Shown here: positions 11,180-23,294 of the stretch, in pieces
Layout: every line of letters begins with the position of its first letter
Numbering within the stretch: position 1 is the stretch's first letter
Assembly: GCF_003255815.1 (NCBI RefSeq)
Contig: NC_037670.1
Location: forward strand, 32,125,154 to 32,189,153
Origin: Theropithecus gelada
Lineage: Eukaryota; Chordata; Mammalia; Primates; Cercopithecidae
DNA: 64,000 bases
Direction of reading: 5' to 3'
Notes under the pieces: model-generated
What the model saw: the letters and a program-made list of their open reading frames with translations, nothing else
Databases searched by the model: none
What the model was told of the DNA's origin: nothing
Made by a program: the position numbers and the translations under genes

Positions 11180-11450
11180 GGCCAGGCGCGGCGGCTCACA
11201 CCTGTAATCCCAGCACTATGGGAGGCTGAAGCAGATGGATCAGGAGTTCGAGACGAGCCTGGCCAACATGGTGAAACCCTGTCTCTACTAAAAATACAAA
11301 AATTAGCCAGGGATGGTGGTGCCCGCTTGTAGTCCCTGCTACTCTGGAGACTGAGGCAGGAGAATTGCTTGAACCTAGGAGGCAGAGGTTGCAGTGAGCA
11401 GAGATCGTGCCATTGCATTCCAGCCTGGGTGACACAGTGAGATTCTGTGA
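11180..11450 (+). mobile_element. Alu, sense
   Basis: Starts 'ggccaggcgcggcggctcac' and runs to 'gcctgggtgacacagtgag'. A short deletion removes part of the left arm near 11236. Its tail has become the GAAA microsatellite that follows. Antisense frames of 107-155 codons across it are chance readthrough. Confidence 0.93.
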
Positions 11451-11562
11451 AAGAAAGAAGAAAAGAAAGAAAGAGAGAGAGAGACAAAGAAAGAAAGGAA
11501 AGAAAGGAAAGAAAGAAAGAAAGAAAGAAAGAGGGAGGAAGGAAGGAAGGAAGGAAAGAAAT
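11449..11562 (+). repeat. (GAAA)n / (GGAA)n microsatellite at Alu tail
   Basis: About 110 bp of purine-only sequence: gaaa repeats, a 'gagagaga' stretch, then ggaa repeats. It replaces the poly-A tail of the Alu at 11180. Confidence 0.95.
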
Positions 11563-12642
11563 TGGAGTACTTTTGAAAATTCTTTGAAGTTATTCCAAAT
11601 TATCCTCGTCACACTTTGCCCCACCAGAGAGCAACATAATTTTGCTTCCATCGTTCTATTCACTATGGACTGGCCATCTAGGCCAGGATATGGAGGTGAC
11701 CCTTGACAATGCCTCCATAAGGCATTGTCATAAGGGTGAATCTCTCATCAGTGTTCAGATTCACACAGCTGTATTTGTAGAGCAAAGCATCTAGTCTGAT
11801 GATACTCGAGCTTGCAGAAAATAAATCAAACATCTGGAAAATCATGAGAGAAACACATGCACTTTAAGTAGAAAAGAGCCACTTAGCTCTTTTTTTCTTT
11901 AGAACTACCTAAAGAGGCAAATTATGAACTCTACAGCAAATGAGATATTATCTTACGCTTAGGCAGAACGGTTTAGTGGAATGATTGCTGATCCATGACT
12001 CAGAAGAGTCTCAAACTCATTGCAGTCAGCTTTTTGCCCCCAGTTGCCTGCCAAAACCGATCCTGCACACTTTATCTATAATGCCTTCTGCTAAATACGA
12101 AGATCATTTCTCTGTTCTCAACTTACTTGACCTATCATGAGCCTTTGCTAGTTCATTTTTCATTTCTCTTTGAACATCTTCCTTCCTTTGACCTACAAGT
12201 CTCCATCCTTTCGTGCCTTTTCCTGTTTCCTTGGCCAAGCTTTCTTGGTCTCCTTTCTCATATCTCTATTTTCTCTGATATTTGAATGTTAAGATGCCTC
12301 TGTCCCAGTCTTAGACCTCTTGATTTCTCCATTTCTATCTGCTTTACTGTAGTCCTAAAAGCTCATTTGGTCTCACAACTTTTAGTAGTGAGAGTGCTGC
12401 AAGCTGGCTGCCTCTTCAAGGCTGGACTCCAGCTGCTCCCGCCTGCCGCTTGGAAGCTCTTCCTGCAGATACCAGTGAGGTCTACTCCTTTTTCTCCTTC
12501 CTTTTGCTCAATGAAGCTTGCCCAAAGAAAGTACTTCAAAAACCAATATCCTTCTCCCTCTATCTTCCAACTCTTGGAACCATTGGTTCCTTTACCATCT
12601 TCTACATTATCCCCCACGTCCCTTATCACCATCTAATTACAG
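11563..12642. other. Unassigned DNA with one perfect hairpin
   Basis: No repeat family or gene recognised. The only structure noted is an 11-bp perfect inverted repeat at 11704-11714 and 11720-11730 with loop 'ccata'. Overlapping short frames around 12286-12640 show no recognisable protein. Confidence 0.4.
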
Positions 12643-12756
12643 TATCTTTTTTTTCTTTTATTTTTTTCTTTTGAGACAGAGTCTTGCTCTGTTGCCCAGG
12701 CTGGAGTGCAATCGCGTGATCTCGGCTCACTGCAAGCTCCGCCTCCCAGGCTCAAG
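12643..12756 (-). mobile_element. Truncated Alu, antisense
   Basis: Only the 3' third of an Alu (T-rich head, 'gagacagagtcttgctctg' to 'cctcccaggctcaag') is present; it breaks into a short AT-rich linker (12757-12776) before another Alu begins. Confidence 0.9.
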
Positions 12757-12776
12757 TGTATATCAAGTATATACAT

Positions 12777-13088
12777 TTTCTTTTTTCTTTTTCTTTTTTG
12801 AGACGGACTCTCGCTCTGTCTCCCAGCCTGGTGTGCGGTGGCGCCATCTCGGCTCACTGCAACCTCCGCTGCCTGGGCTCAAGCGATTCTCCTGCTTCAG
12901 CCTCTAGAGTAGCTGGGGCTACAGGCGTGTGCCACCACTCCCAGCTAATTTTTGTATTTTTTAGTAGAGATGGGGTTTCACCATCTCTACTATTGGCCAG
13001 GCTGGTCTCGAACTCCTGACATCAAGTGATCTGCCTGCCTTGGCCTCCCAAAGTGTTGGATTACAGGCGTGAGCCACCGTGCTTGGCC
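12777..13088 (-). mobile_element. Alu, antisense, with an internal inverted duplication
   Basis: Full dimer from 'tttcttttttgagacgg' to 'gagccaccgtgcttggcc'. At 12981-12992 the normal 'ccatgttggcc' is replaced by 'ccatctctacta' + 'ttggcc'; this forms a perfect 12-bp inverted copy of the Alu text at 12962-12973 with a 7-base loop. Confidence 0.93.
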
Positions 13089-13134
13089 TGATCACTATAT
13101 CATTTATTCATCACTTGGTGAATTGCGTGTCTGC

Positions 13135-13622
13135 ATCGCTGTGGCAGGCTGAATAATGCCCCCTGAAGGCACCAGGTCCTAATGCCCAGAACCTAAGAAA
13201 CATTACCTTATTTGGAAAAATGATCTCTGTAGATGTGATTAAATTAAGGATCTTAAGAAGCAGAGATTATCTTACATTATCTACATGGACTCTAAATGCA
13301 TCTTACAAGTGTCTCTGTAAGAGAGAAGCAGATGGAAAGTGGACAGACAGAAGCGGGGGGCAGTGTGACCACAGAAGCAGAGATTAGAGTGATGCGGGCA
13401 CAAGCCCGGGAATAATCGTAGACACCAGAAGCTGGAAGAGACAAGGAAAAGATTCTCCCCTAGATCCTCTGGAGGGAGTGAGGTGTTGCAGACTCCTTGA
13501 TTTGGGACCAATGATACTGATTTCAGACTTCTTGCTTCCAGAACTGTGAGAAAACACACTTGTGTTTTTTAAGATATCAAGGTAGTAGTAATTTGTTTTA
13601 GTAGCTATAGAAAATGAATGCA
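13135..13622 (+). mobile_element. MLT1-type MaLR LTR (D/E-like)
   Basis: 'ggcaggctgaataatgcccc', 'cttatttggaaaaatgatctctg', 'gatgtgattaaattaaggatc', 'ccagaactgtgagaaa' and 'gtagtaatttgtt' follow MLT1 in sense. Diverged. Confidence 0.8.
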
Positions 13623-13745
13623 ATTGCTACAGTATAAACTCCATGAGGCCATGGGTTTTTGTAAGTTTGATTCACTGACATTTCTCAAATGCCTGGAGCA
13701 TACTGGCTGTCTAGCAAATATTTGTGGATTAAATAAATAGTGTCT
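13623..13745 (+). mobile_element. L2 3' end fragment
   Basis: 'ctccatgaggccatggg', 'gcctggagcatactggct' and 'aaatatttgtggattaaat' match the L2 3' terminal text. Confidence 0.65.
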
Positions 13746-13919
13746 ATTTTACACTTCATGTATTAATACTAACAGCTACCTTGCTTACTTTTTAGGGATG
13801 TTTTAAAACTTGATGAATCTTCTGTGTGCTTATTATCCATGAAGTGTTTTTTGAGACTTTCTAGTTACCAGTAGACTTTAGCAAAAATGTTTCTACTTAT
13901 GCTCAAATGATATCCTTGA

Positions 13920-14282
13920 TCATTTTCACGTGCCCATCAATGGTAGACTGGGTAAAGAAAATGTGATCACACACACACACACACACACACACCCCACAGA
14001 ATATTATGCAGCCATAAAAAGAATGAAATCATATCCATAAGAACTAATTATTGAGCACAAATGGACATAAATGTGGGGACAATACACACTGAGGATTACT
14101 AGAGTGGGGAAGGGGGTAGGGAGAAGGGGAGTATGGATTGAAATATAAGTATCTATCAGGTACTATGCTTACTACCTGTGTGAGGGGATCTGTACCTCAA
14201 ACCTGAGCATCATGCAATATTCCCACGTAATAAGCCTGCACATGTATCCCCATATCTAAAATAAAAGTTGAAAATTTTAAAA
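13920..14282 (+). mobile_element. Primate L1 3' end (L1PB/L1PA-like)
   Basis: 'tgcccatcaatggtagactggg', 'atgcagccataaaaagaatg', 'cacgtaataagcctgcacatgtatccc' and a 'aaaataaaagttg' end match a primate-type L1 3' region in sense. It is 5' truncated and partly deleted and is split by a CA repeat. Confidence 0.85.
13969..13992. repeat. (CA)n microsatellite
   Basis: Twelve CA units within the L1 3' fragment. Confidence 0.95.
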
Positions 14283-15239
14283 GTTATGTATTTATTTTAT
14301 CTGTGTTATCTAATGATAATCACAAAAATAGGTAGTAGCTATATTTTAAGAAGATGCCATCCCATTTGGAGGAAGAATGAAAAATAAAAAAAGTGCTATA
14401 CACAATCCAAACTTTTTCTACTAATTTTCAACGATTACTAATCATTGCTTTGAATAGTCCTCCAATACTTTTGTCTAGCATTGAACATACCTCTCTTAGT
14501 ATTAGAGCCAGCATTTGTCTGTAGCTTGGCGACCTCTCTGAGCTTTATGCATAAAGTCTTCTCAGGATGCTTCAAAGCAGCCTTTTATCTTTTCTTTAGT
14601 AAGAAATGACTGTCTCCTTACTACAAAGGGAAATTTCCATTTGCCCTTTCAAGTTTTCTGCTTATGCCTCTATTTCCTCTTGTAGACTCCTACTTCTATG
14701 CCTAAGCAAAATCAAAAATAAATTTCCGACAATGTGATCTGGCATATGCCATGATTATTTTTTCTAATCAACAATTTCCTTGCAAGGCTCAATTCTTCTA
14801 CATGTGAATCCACCCTCAAGTAATTCTTCCAGGGAAACACACTTTACCCTTGTGATTCTATTACTCTTGGATTTAAACATTAAACTAAATCTGTTATAGA
14901 CTTATTTAGATATACAGACTTCATTTTGAGGCACTTGGTATTACCAAACCAAGCTATAAGCCTTATTCTATTTTAAGTGCAAAAAGAAATGCTGCCAATT
15001 AAACCAATAAACCCATACTACCTCCACGTTATCACAGAACTTTTACTTTTTTTATATCCTCTCTTGTTTATGTGGATAAATGAAGTACGCATGCATCGGT
15101 TATGTACTCACAAAAATATACGTATAATTCTTTAAAAATAATGAATGAGCTGAAACAAGCTTGATTCTATTCTTCTTTTGTACAGTCCCACTTATTTGAT
15201 TTTAGTTTTTTCCTGTTCTGGACAAGTTCTTATTATGCT
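14283..15239. other. Unassigned DNA
   Basis: No repeat, gene or RNA could be supported in this AT-rich stretch. Confidence 0.4.
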
Positions 15240-15876
15240 TGTCCTGGATTATGCCCACAGAATCGCCTCTTCCTTCCACTAAGCTGTCTTGCCTCTTGTC
15301 TGGCTCCTCTCCCATCCATCATCCAGATGGTGACACGGTGATCTTTTCAAAGCATAAAAAATCACGTTTATCCACTGTTAAGGCTCCTTCCTATTTATGG
15401 AAACATGGTCAATCTTTATCTTGCCATACGAAGTCCTTAATCACAGGTTTCTTGCTGTCATTCTCCCCCTACCCTCTCCCCTTCCACTCACCCAAGCTTC
15501 ATGCCTGCCAGACATTCATACCTATGGATTTTCTGGAAAGCTTCATGCTGCTGAACCTCCCCTGCTTCTCTCAGGTTGTTCCTTCAGGGTAGGGAATAGA
15601 TAGCCCTTTCTCATCTAACCAACTGACCCTTAACATCTCAGTTTAAGCCTCACCTTCGCCAGTGGCTCCAGTATCTGAAATTCTTCTTGACTTCCAGAGC
15701 ATGCTAAATATTCATAGCCAACACAGCATTTGATTTGGTTCACTTGCCTGCCTTTCAGTATACGTGTGAGTTATATTTATTTTTATAAACATATTTATAT
15801 TTTATTATATACTGCCACCTTCTTATGGTATAGGACGATGTCTTGCTGTACCGACATTGGGTACATAGTAGGTACT
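15240..15876 (+). mobile_element. L2 fragment, sense
   Basis: The pyrimidine-rich 3' region of L2 is recognisable: 'gatggtgacacggtgatcttttcaaa', 'ccttaatcacagg', 'catgctgctgaacctcccctgc', 'agcctcaccttc' and 'gggtacatagtaggtactcgc' in L2 order. The 117-codon open frame at 15239-15592 lies inside and is not a credible gene. An MLT1 LTR begins where it ends. Confidence 0.6.
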
Positions 15877-16234
15877 CGCTATGGTCTAAATATATGTGTT
15901 CCCCCAAAATTCATATATTGAAATCCTTAACCCCAAAGTGATAGTATTAGGAGGTAGGGCCTTTGCAAAGGATTAGGTCACAAAAATAGAGCCCTTATGA
16001 ATGGGATTAGTGTCCTCATAAAAGAGAACAGAGAAGTCCCTCATGCCTCCCGCCATGTAAGGGCATAGTAAGAAACTGCTATCTGTAAGCAAGTGGGCTC
16101 TCACCAGACACTGAATCTGCCAGACCTTTGATGTTGGACTTCTCAGCCTCTAGAACTGTGAGAAATAAATTTTTATTATTTTTAAGCTATTGTTTATGAT
16201 GTTTTGTTATAGCAGTCCAAATGGAATAAGAACA
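15877..16234 (+). mobile_element. MLT1A/B-type MaLR LTR
   Basis: 'cccccaaaattcatatattgaaatcc', 'gtattaggaggtagggcc', 'catgaatgggattagtgtcc' style text, 'ccgccatgtaagg', 'cagcctctagaactgtgag' and 'agcagtccaaatgg' follow MLT1A/B closely, so it is one of the better preserved MLT1 copies here. Confidence 0.9.
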
Positions 16235-16759
16235 CTCACTAGTTGGTTGATAAATACATAATTAACATTTAAGAATGCATGTATACAATAATTTACTTTC
16301 TTACATCTACATACACATCTACAAATGTATAGACATATTATTGTATTATATGTCTCTCCTCCCTCTCTGTACACGCACACATGCACATACATGTACACAC
16401 ACACATACACACAAATTTTTCTCTGCACAGCCCAATTTTTTAAATTTGAGAAATTAATGACATATCTCATTTGCATTTTAACATTCCTTCTATCTTGCTT
16501 TTTTATCCTTCTGTTTGTTTCCTTATTAATCTATGGGCTATTAATTGCTTTTGTTTTCATGGCTATTTGTACAATTTCTTCTTTTTACTGTAAATATCTG
16601 TAGACACATTAACAAGAGACTACTAGGATTTGAGAAAGATAACCAAAATTTATTTTCTTTTAGAGATGCTTCTAAGGCATCATATATTTAATGTGATAGT
16701 CACTCTGCTGTTGAAAGGTGAAAAACAGACTTATGCATGCACTAAGGTTCCTAGATGTT
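16235..16759. other. Unassigned DNA with a CA-rich stretch
   Basis: 16370-16412 is a degenerate (CA)n tract ('cacgcacacatgcacatac...'). The rest shows nothing recognisable. Confidence 0.6.
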
Positions 16760-17850
16760 TTTGTATTTAAAAGACATATATTTAAGGTATACAACAGGAT
16801 TTTTATATAAGTATATATCAAAGATATATATAATTTTTATATACGATATATAAATATATATAAGTTATATGTTTATATATATTTAGATTTCACACGTAAG
16901 TGAGATCGTGGAGCATGATTCCTTTTGTGTCTTTTTTCACTTAGCATAATGTCCAGGCTCATCCATGTTGTCATAAATGGCAGGATTGCCTTCTTTTTTA
17001 AGGCTGAATAATATTTACTATATTTCCTCACATATTATTTAATTATATATCTATATGTATCTATGTATCTGTATGTATCTATATATCTGTATGCATGTAT
17101 CTATACATCTCCCAGTTGCTTTATCCATTCATTTGTCAACTGGTACTAAGGTTGTTTCCATATTTTGGCCGCTGTGAATTATGCTGCAATGGGCGTGGGA
17201 GTGCAGATATCTCTGAGGTGCTAATTTCATTTCTTTTGCATCTATATGCAGAATAGGGATTGCTGGGTTGTATAGTAGATTATTTTTACTTTTGGGTGGA
17301 ATCTCCACATTGCATTACATAATGGCTGAGCCAATTTACATTCTTACCAATAGTGTACAAGTTTTCCCTTTTCTTTACGTCTACCCTTTCCAGCACTTAT
17401 CTCTGGTCTTTTTGATAACAGCCAGTCTAACAAGTGTGGGGTGACATTTTGTGGTTTTGGTTTGCATTTACCAAGTAACTAGTGATGCTGAGTGCTTTTC
17501 ATATACCTATTGGCAACTTTTCTGTCTTATTTGAAGAAATGTCTATTCAAGTTCTTTGCCATTTTAAAAATAGGGTTGTATTTTTGGCTATTGGGTTATA
17601 TGGATTTCTTATCTTTTGAATATTAACTCCAATAAGATGTATTGTTTGCAGATATTTTCTCCCAATCGATGGGCTGCCTTTTCTTTTTCTTTTTTTCTTT
17701 TTTTTTTTTTTGCTACACAGAAACTTTTTAGTTAGATGTATTACTGTTTGTTAATTTTAACTTTTGTCATCTGAGCTTTTGTTGTGATATCAAAAAATAT
17801 ATATATTGCTAAGGCCAATATCAAGGAGCTTTTCCCACATGATTCTTTGG
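16760..17850 (-). mobile_element. L1M (L1MA/MB-like) 3' region, antisense
   Basis: Antisense L1 3' UTR and ORF2: 'cttagcataatgtccaggctcatccatg' region near 16942, 'ttccatattttggccgctgtgaat' near 17156, 'ttttctcccaatcgatgggctg' near 17653. It contains AT-rich runs near 16800-16890 and a TATC-type tract near 17041-17108. Confidence 0.9.
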
Positions 17851-20640
17851 GTCAGAACTTGCATACTACTCCTCTGTCTCATTTTACTGACCAAAGAAAA
17901 TTAGATGGTTGAGTCCTTAGAGTTGGGGGATACTAAAAAATTACATCAGAAGGGACATGAATTCAAGGATGAGAGTTGAGTTGGAAACATTTTGCAATCT
18001 ACTGCAGTGACTTCTCTTTCCTTCCTTAGGACTCCATGAACATTCCTGGAAGCTATGCATTCTCTCAAATAAAGAAAACTTTCTAGATTTAAAAAAAAAT
18101 GACATTTTGTAAGTAAAAGTTTTGTAAGTACTATATGGACAGCTACCAATCACATTGGAGCATGTTTCCTTTTACTTTTTTGAAATATTTAGCTCAAATG
18201 TTCTACTTTTAGTCTAGAACTTGGGTCTATGTAGAAATCTACATCCTCAACCAAGATACTAAAAAACAAAAAACTCATGGCAATATAAAAATGTAACTTC
18301 ATTTTTTTCTTTTGCTGTTTCTTTAACATGTATTCAGTATGTGTAAATTTCCTTTGTCTTTAGATGAAAACTGTCAGATAAAATTTATCATCTGGAAAAG
18401 ATAATAGAGTATCGCAGTGTCTTAAAAATCAGTGGCTAAATGTTAAGGACTAGTTATTGATCAAAAGTGGTAAGAGCTTCGGAAAGGGCCTGCCTGAATT
18501 TTACCATCTTCAAACCACTGCTTACTTTGTCGTCTTCCCATTTCCTAGCAGAAAATTCATGGGTTCATTGGACATGGCCATTATTGGGGAATATTCTCTT
18601 GACATTTCTTGACTCAGGCAAAAATATTTCTTTCATGGTGATGACTCATGTTTTCTTCCATAGGGAGGAATCTGAAATTGATCTCTAACTTCTTGTGGGT
18701 GGGGTCCTTCTGTGTCTTCCCATTCCCAAACAGATGACCCTAGAAAGGCTTTTCATCCCATGTGGACTTTATCTTGTTTACGTAGAACACACATTCTTTT
18801 CTCACCAAATTCTAGAAGTGCATCCACCTCCCACTTGCCCCTGGTTGCCTTTGCTTTTGTCAAGTACCCATCAGGACCAGCTCTCTATCTCCTCACCTGC
18901 AGCAGAGTACTTAATCTTTCCCAGTCATGCAGTGGAGGGACCCCTCACCAAGTTTGAAATAAAGGAGAAAGAAATCCGTCCCTGAGATTTAGAAGTGAGA
19001 ATTCACAGCATGTCAATAGAAATCTCCAGGAAATATCTCTAGTATTGCCCCTCTCTTCTCCCTTCTTGACCGATTTATATTCTCAAAGTGTGTGACAAAA
19101 TCCATGAATTCTGGACTTAAGTGTCAGTGATAATCTTGGACAAAACTAAATTTTGGTTTAGCATTTCAAGGATTTTTTAAGGGATATTTCATTTTTGTTA
19201 TTTAATAGAAAATTGAATTTTTACATCTTTTTATATTTGCAAGTCTCCACTTGGACCTGACCTATTTTTAGGTAAGGTTGGTTGGAAAACTGCTCATCCT
19301 TCTCCTTCTTACTTTAAGTAGAGCAACATTTTGGGTACAGGATGCACTAGTATGGATTGTTTCAGTAGGAAAATTTTCCCAAGTGGCCTTGAATAGATAT
19401 ATCAAGAAAACGGTACAGGGGAACCAAGAGTTGGTGGCTCATTTAACTTCCCATTTCTTATTCCAGCATGTTCTTTTTTTCTGATAAACATTATTTTGCC
19501 CCTATATTCCTAATTCCAGAAAAAAATAATATGATATTTATTTCCCTGTATAAAATAAAGCTCTTGGAAGAAATTGAGAACACGAACAAAGGGAAGCTTT
19601 TGAATCTGTTTCAATCCCTAACAGGTAAAACCATGCTCATGGTGTTAATAACATGATGATCTACCTACCACTCAGGTGCTTTATAAAGATAAAACATGAG
19701 TAATCAAAGTTTTATCATTGGTAAACAGAGAGTATCAGGGAATTTCAAACTTTTTGATCTCATACAGTTTTGAGTATAGAGCCTCAGGTTTTTAAAATGA
19801 GACACTTTTCATTGAAGACCAAAAAGGGAAGAATTACAACACATTCTTTAAAGACCTTGTCATATCATACTTGAGAGGTGACTGCAGAACACTGGCCTGT
19901 GGGCAGCTCCTTTACTTTTTAATTGATTAAACTATCCAAAGTATAGCTTGGGTCTCTTACAGGACAAAGTGGCCTGGGGATGTTGAAGCCTTCTACGGGA
20001 AATCTCTGTGCCTTGCATTAAATGAGCTGACTTGCTCTGAACTACATGCTTTATAGTTGAACCCCTTAGTGTCCTGTGGTTCTTGAACAAATATCCCAGG
20101 ATGCCAGAATGATGGCTCCATTTAATGGATCTCATAATTTGAAGGGAAGTTGCAGGACAGTATTATAAACTAAGGTGGGTTAAAAACTGCCAACCAAATC
20201 AATATTTTATACTGAGCTCCAAAAAGAAGAATATATAGCAAATGCGTTTTTTAATCATTGTATTTTTTTGTTAGTCAATACTTATCTGACAACTTTAGTT
20301 TTCCCCTACAGTTGTATTTGCTGTTACAAAAAATCTGTTTTGCACCAGATACTTTACCCATATGAAATATAACTTTCTGTTCATTACCAAATTCTCCTTT
20401 CCAGGTGAATATCAACATACAAAAACACTGGACATCTTCTGGAACTTTCATACTTACAGAGTCTCAGATAAATAGAGGATGACGGGCACCTAAATTCAAT
20501 ATTCCAGTAGTTTCCTCTACATCTCTGTGATTTATCATAATGTAACTACACAAGTCTCCCAATGGGTCTCTTTAGGTTCAATCTTTCCTCTCTTTAATTT
20601 CTCCCATGAACATTGTCAAATTAATGTTATTTAAAAGTGA
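17851..20640. other. Long unassigned, largely single-copy stretch
   Basis: About 2.8 kb without a repeat I can name. Open frames are short (up to 96 codons at 18695-18985) and overlap in several phases, with no recognisable protein. No splice-site or promoter pattern strong enough to report. Confidence 0.4.
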
Positions 20641-20960
20641 AATAATCATCGTGTGATCCACCTAATAAAATTCCTGGGAGGTCTCCCATACTACCTTAGC
20701 TTTTTATTCTTGCCGTGATACATCTTCATGCTTTTACATCTCTCTAGCACTGCACAACAGCCAAACTAGTCTATTCACAATCGTCTGAACTTTTTTTCAG
20801 CCTCTACGTTCTTTTCTGTCTTTGACTCCTCATCACCCCCAAAGTACCTATATTCTTTTGCCAACGAAGTTTAGACCCCACTTCTTTTGGGAAGTCTTTC
20901 CTCACCCTCTACATATGTTTCCATAGATTTGTATTTACACACTGCAATACAATCTGTTAA
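20641..20960 (+). mobile_element. L2 fragment, sense
   Basis: 'cctgggaggtctccc', 'ctctctagcactgcacaacagcc', 'cgttcttttctgtc' and 'gggaagtctttcctcaccc' follow the L2 3' region. Very diverged. Confidence 0.5.
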
Positions 20961-21311
20961 CTAAAACCTATAGACATATGTTTTGCTAGGCAAAGCTTTG
21001 AATACATTTGAGAAAACACTAACACATGCAGTTATCGGAATAGATGCCCCCAAACACTTGCAAAAATGTTTTTCTTAGGTAATATTTTATGACTCTAGGT
21101 TATCTTTATGTAAGTTAATATTGGCACCTTTTGCTTCTCTCTAGCCTTGTTCCCAATTCGGGGCATTTTTTTTCACCTACCAAATGTAGATTGTGTTAGA
21201 CATAGCCCCTGTGATGTGGAGAAAAACTTTTATAATTAAAGAAAATAAGCTGTATATGTGTGAAACTGATAAAACTGATAAGAAAAAAACGTTGATTTTG
21301 AATAGCCCTAG

Positions 21312-22034
21312 TGAGGCAGGAGAGTTCCCTGATACCTCTGTGGGGCTTGCGACAGGGGTGTGACTCATTTACTCAGCCTGCATGCACTCAAACTTCTTGT
21401 GGGAGGGGAAGCACACAGGTGAGCTGGGGCGAGCGGTTTTGGGCTGTGGCCCAATGGCAGTGTCTAGGTGTGTTACAATGTGCTTTTAGCTTTGCCATCC
21501 ATGGATGGCTAGTGTTAACCAGCTTGGTGGAGAGTCAGGATGACAGCCTTTTACACCCTGCCCTCTTGGCGCCCAGGTCTTGTCTGGCATCCAGGAAGAA
21601 TCAGGTCACATGGACTTGAAGGAAGGCGAACGTGGGGATTTTATTGAATAATGGAGGTGGTTCTCTGTGGGATGGATGGGGAGCTGGAAAGGGGATGAAG
21701 TGGGAAGATGATCTTTCCCTAGTGTTCATCCATCTTGCTACTGATCTCCTTTCTGATCATCCCTAGCTGAACTCATCTTGATGTTGAGATACTCCTTCTC
21801 TTCTCTCCTTCTCTGCCACACTGTTCTGCTGCTCTGCCAGTGGAGCTGGGGTTTATATGGGGAGAGGATACGGGTGTGGCAGGCCAGAGTGGTCTTAGAA
21901 AAGGCAACATTTGGGCACAAGTAACGGAATGCCAGTTCCCATTTAATGTCATGGGTTTCCAGACTTGAGGGTGGGGCCTTTGCTGCGGAACTGCCCTCTT
22001 CTGCCCAGTATTTCCCTGCCTTCTGTCCATATCA
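21312..22034 (-). mobile_element. Solo LTR, ERV1-like, copy 2
   Basis: Same family and orientation as 6638-7440: edges 'tgaggcagg' (left) and 'atatca' (right), shared blocks such as 'gatgacagccttttacacc', 'aggtcttgtctggcatccagg', 'ggggattttattga'. It is flanked by near-matching 4-bp sites, ctag at 21308-21311 and ctaa at 22035-22038. TATA-like box (tataaa on minus) at 21852-21857 and polyadenylation hexamer at 21640-21645. No internal region. Confidence 0.8.
21852..21857 (-). promoter_or_regulatory. TATA-like box of LTR copy 2
   Basis: TATAAA on the minus strand, placed about 180 bp from the LTR's 5' edge as in copy 1, with an AATAAA on the same strand 210 bp downstream. Confidence 0.55.
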
Positions 22035-23294
22035 CTAACTAAATAATCAGTTCCAGTTTATCAACATTCAGTCTAATTATTAATGGACTCCTTTTTGGCT
22101 TTCTGCAGCCCAAGTGTGTTGGTTCTCAAGAGGGCATTTGTTAGCTATTAAACTGAGTCCCTGCTTCTGCCTTCATAGTTTCCAGAAATATGATTTGCTG
22201 TCATCTTTACCACTTGGTATTCACTCATCATTTTGAGTTTATATAATAATGTCACTCACAATTTGCCTGCTATTCTCTGCCATCTATTTTATATGCTTCA
22301 CAGATGCTACATAGCTTAGATTGTAAGATCAATCAAGGGAGTGGTTGAAATCATGCAAGTTTCTAAACTCACTGGCTGTGCAGGGCTGCCTAGCTCCTTG
22401 CAAATGTCATGTGCAAAATGAGGTTGTTCAAATAGGATGCCTTTCAAGATGTTTATTTAAGATGAGGATTTAGTGAATCATCATCTCATTCTAATGACTG
22501 AAATGTATGTGCTGGCGAGGACAGTATGCCAAGAAGAAAAGGTGAACTTTTTCACTATTCATATTTAGTTTGAGGTTTTTAGAAAAGAACTGCTTTTAAG
22601 AAGAGATCTATAGTAACAGGATTACTGTGATGACCAAACAAAATAATGCACACAAAGCACTTAGTCAAGTATTTAAGAAACAATTTGTGTTCTTATTATC
22701 ATTATCAATTAGATAATCTTTTAAGAAAATTTTTGCAAGCCTTACTGAGATTGATCTTTTTTGTGGGGGATAGGGGAGAAAAGAGTTACCTCTAAGGTAT
22801 AATTTTTAGCAGCCCCAATCCTAAAATCCAGTTACATATGATGTCTAGATTAAAAATCACTCCCCCAAAGGATTCTTTTCTTCCTAATTTAAAGCAGGAC
22901 TCCTACTATTCTAATGAATCTGATACTCTGCCTTTAGTACACTCTCAGGGTTGCAGTCATATACTTATAGATATTGTTTGTTTTCTTAATTTAGTTTTTA
23001 CTGCAATCTCCTCTAGAAAATTTTAATCTTGAAAAAAATCACTGGGTTACTCTGTGTTGCTTAGTATTGTATGCCCATTTCCAGCATTGAAGAAATTATC
23101 AGTAAAGATTTGTTTTATGAACGATTAAATATATAAATAAATGCAGTGAAATGCAGATGTTATTTGGTAATTAAACACCATTTTTCCAGTATCAGAAGGC
23201 ACAACATTTAGTGTTAGTTATAGCGCTAACTTAACCATGTCACCTGAAATAAGCTTCTGTAAGTCTTAATATTTTAAGTAGAGGGTTCATGCTA
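22035..23294. other. Unassigned DNA with one MIR
   Basis: Apart from the MIR fragment at 22605-22715, no repeat or gene is recognised. Confidence 0.4.
22605..22715 (+). mobile_element. MIR fragment
   Basis: 'ggattactgtgatgaccaaac', 'aaataatgcacacaaagcacttag' and 'ttcttattatcattatc' follow the MIR 3' half in sense. Confidence 0.65.

Noticed and set aside
11196..11663. 155-codon minus-strand frame
   Set aside because: It is open because the GAAA tract encodes a run of Phe/Leu/Ser without stops on the minus strand and then reads through an Alu.
15239..15592. 117-codon frame
   Set aside because: It lies in L2-derived pyrimidine-rich DNA, overlaps another frame, and has no recognisable domain.
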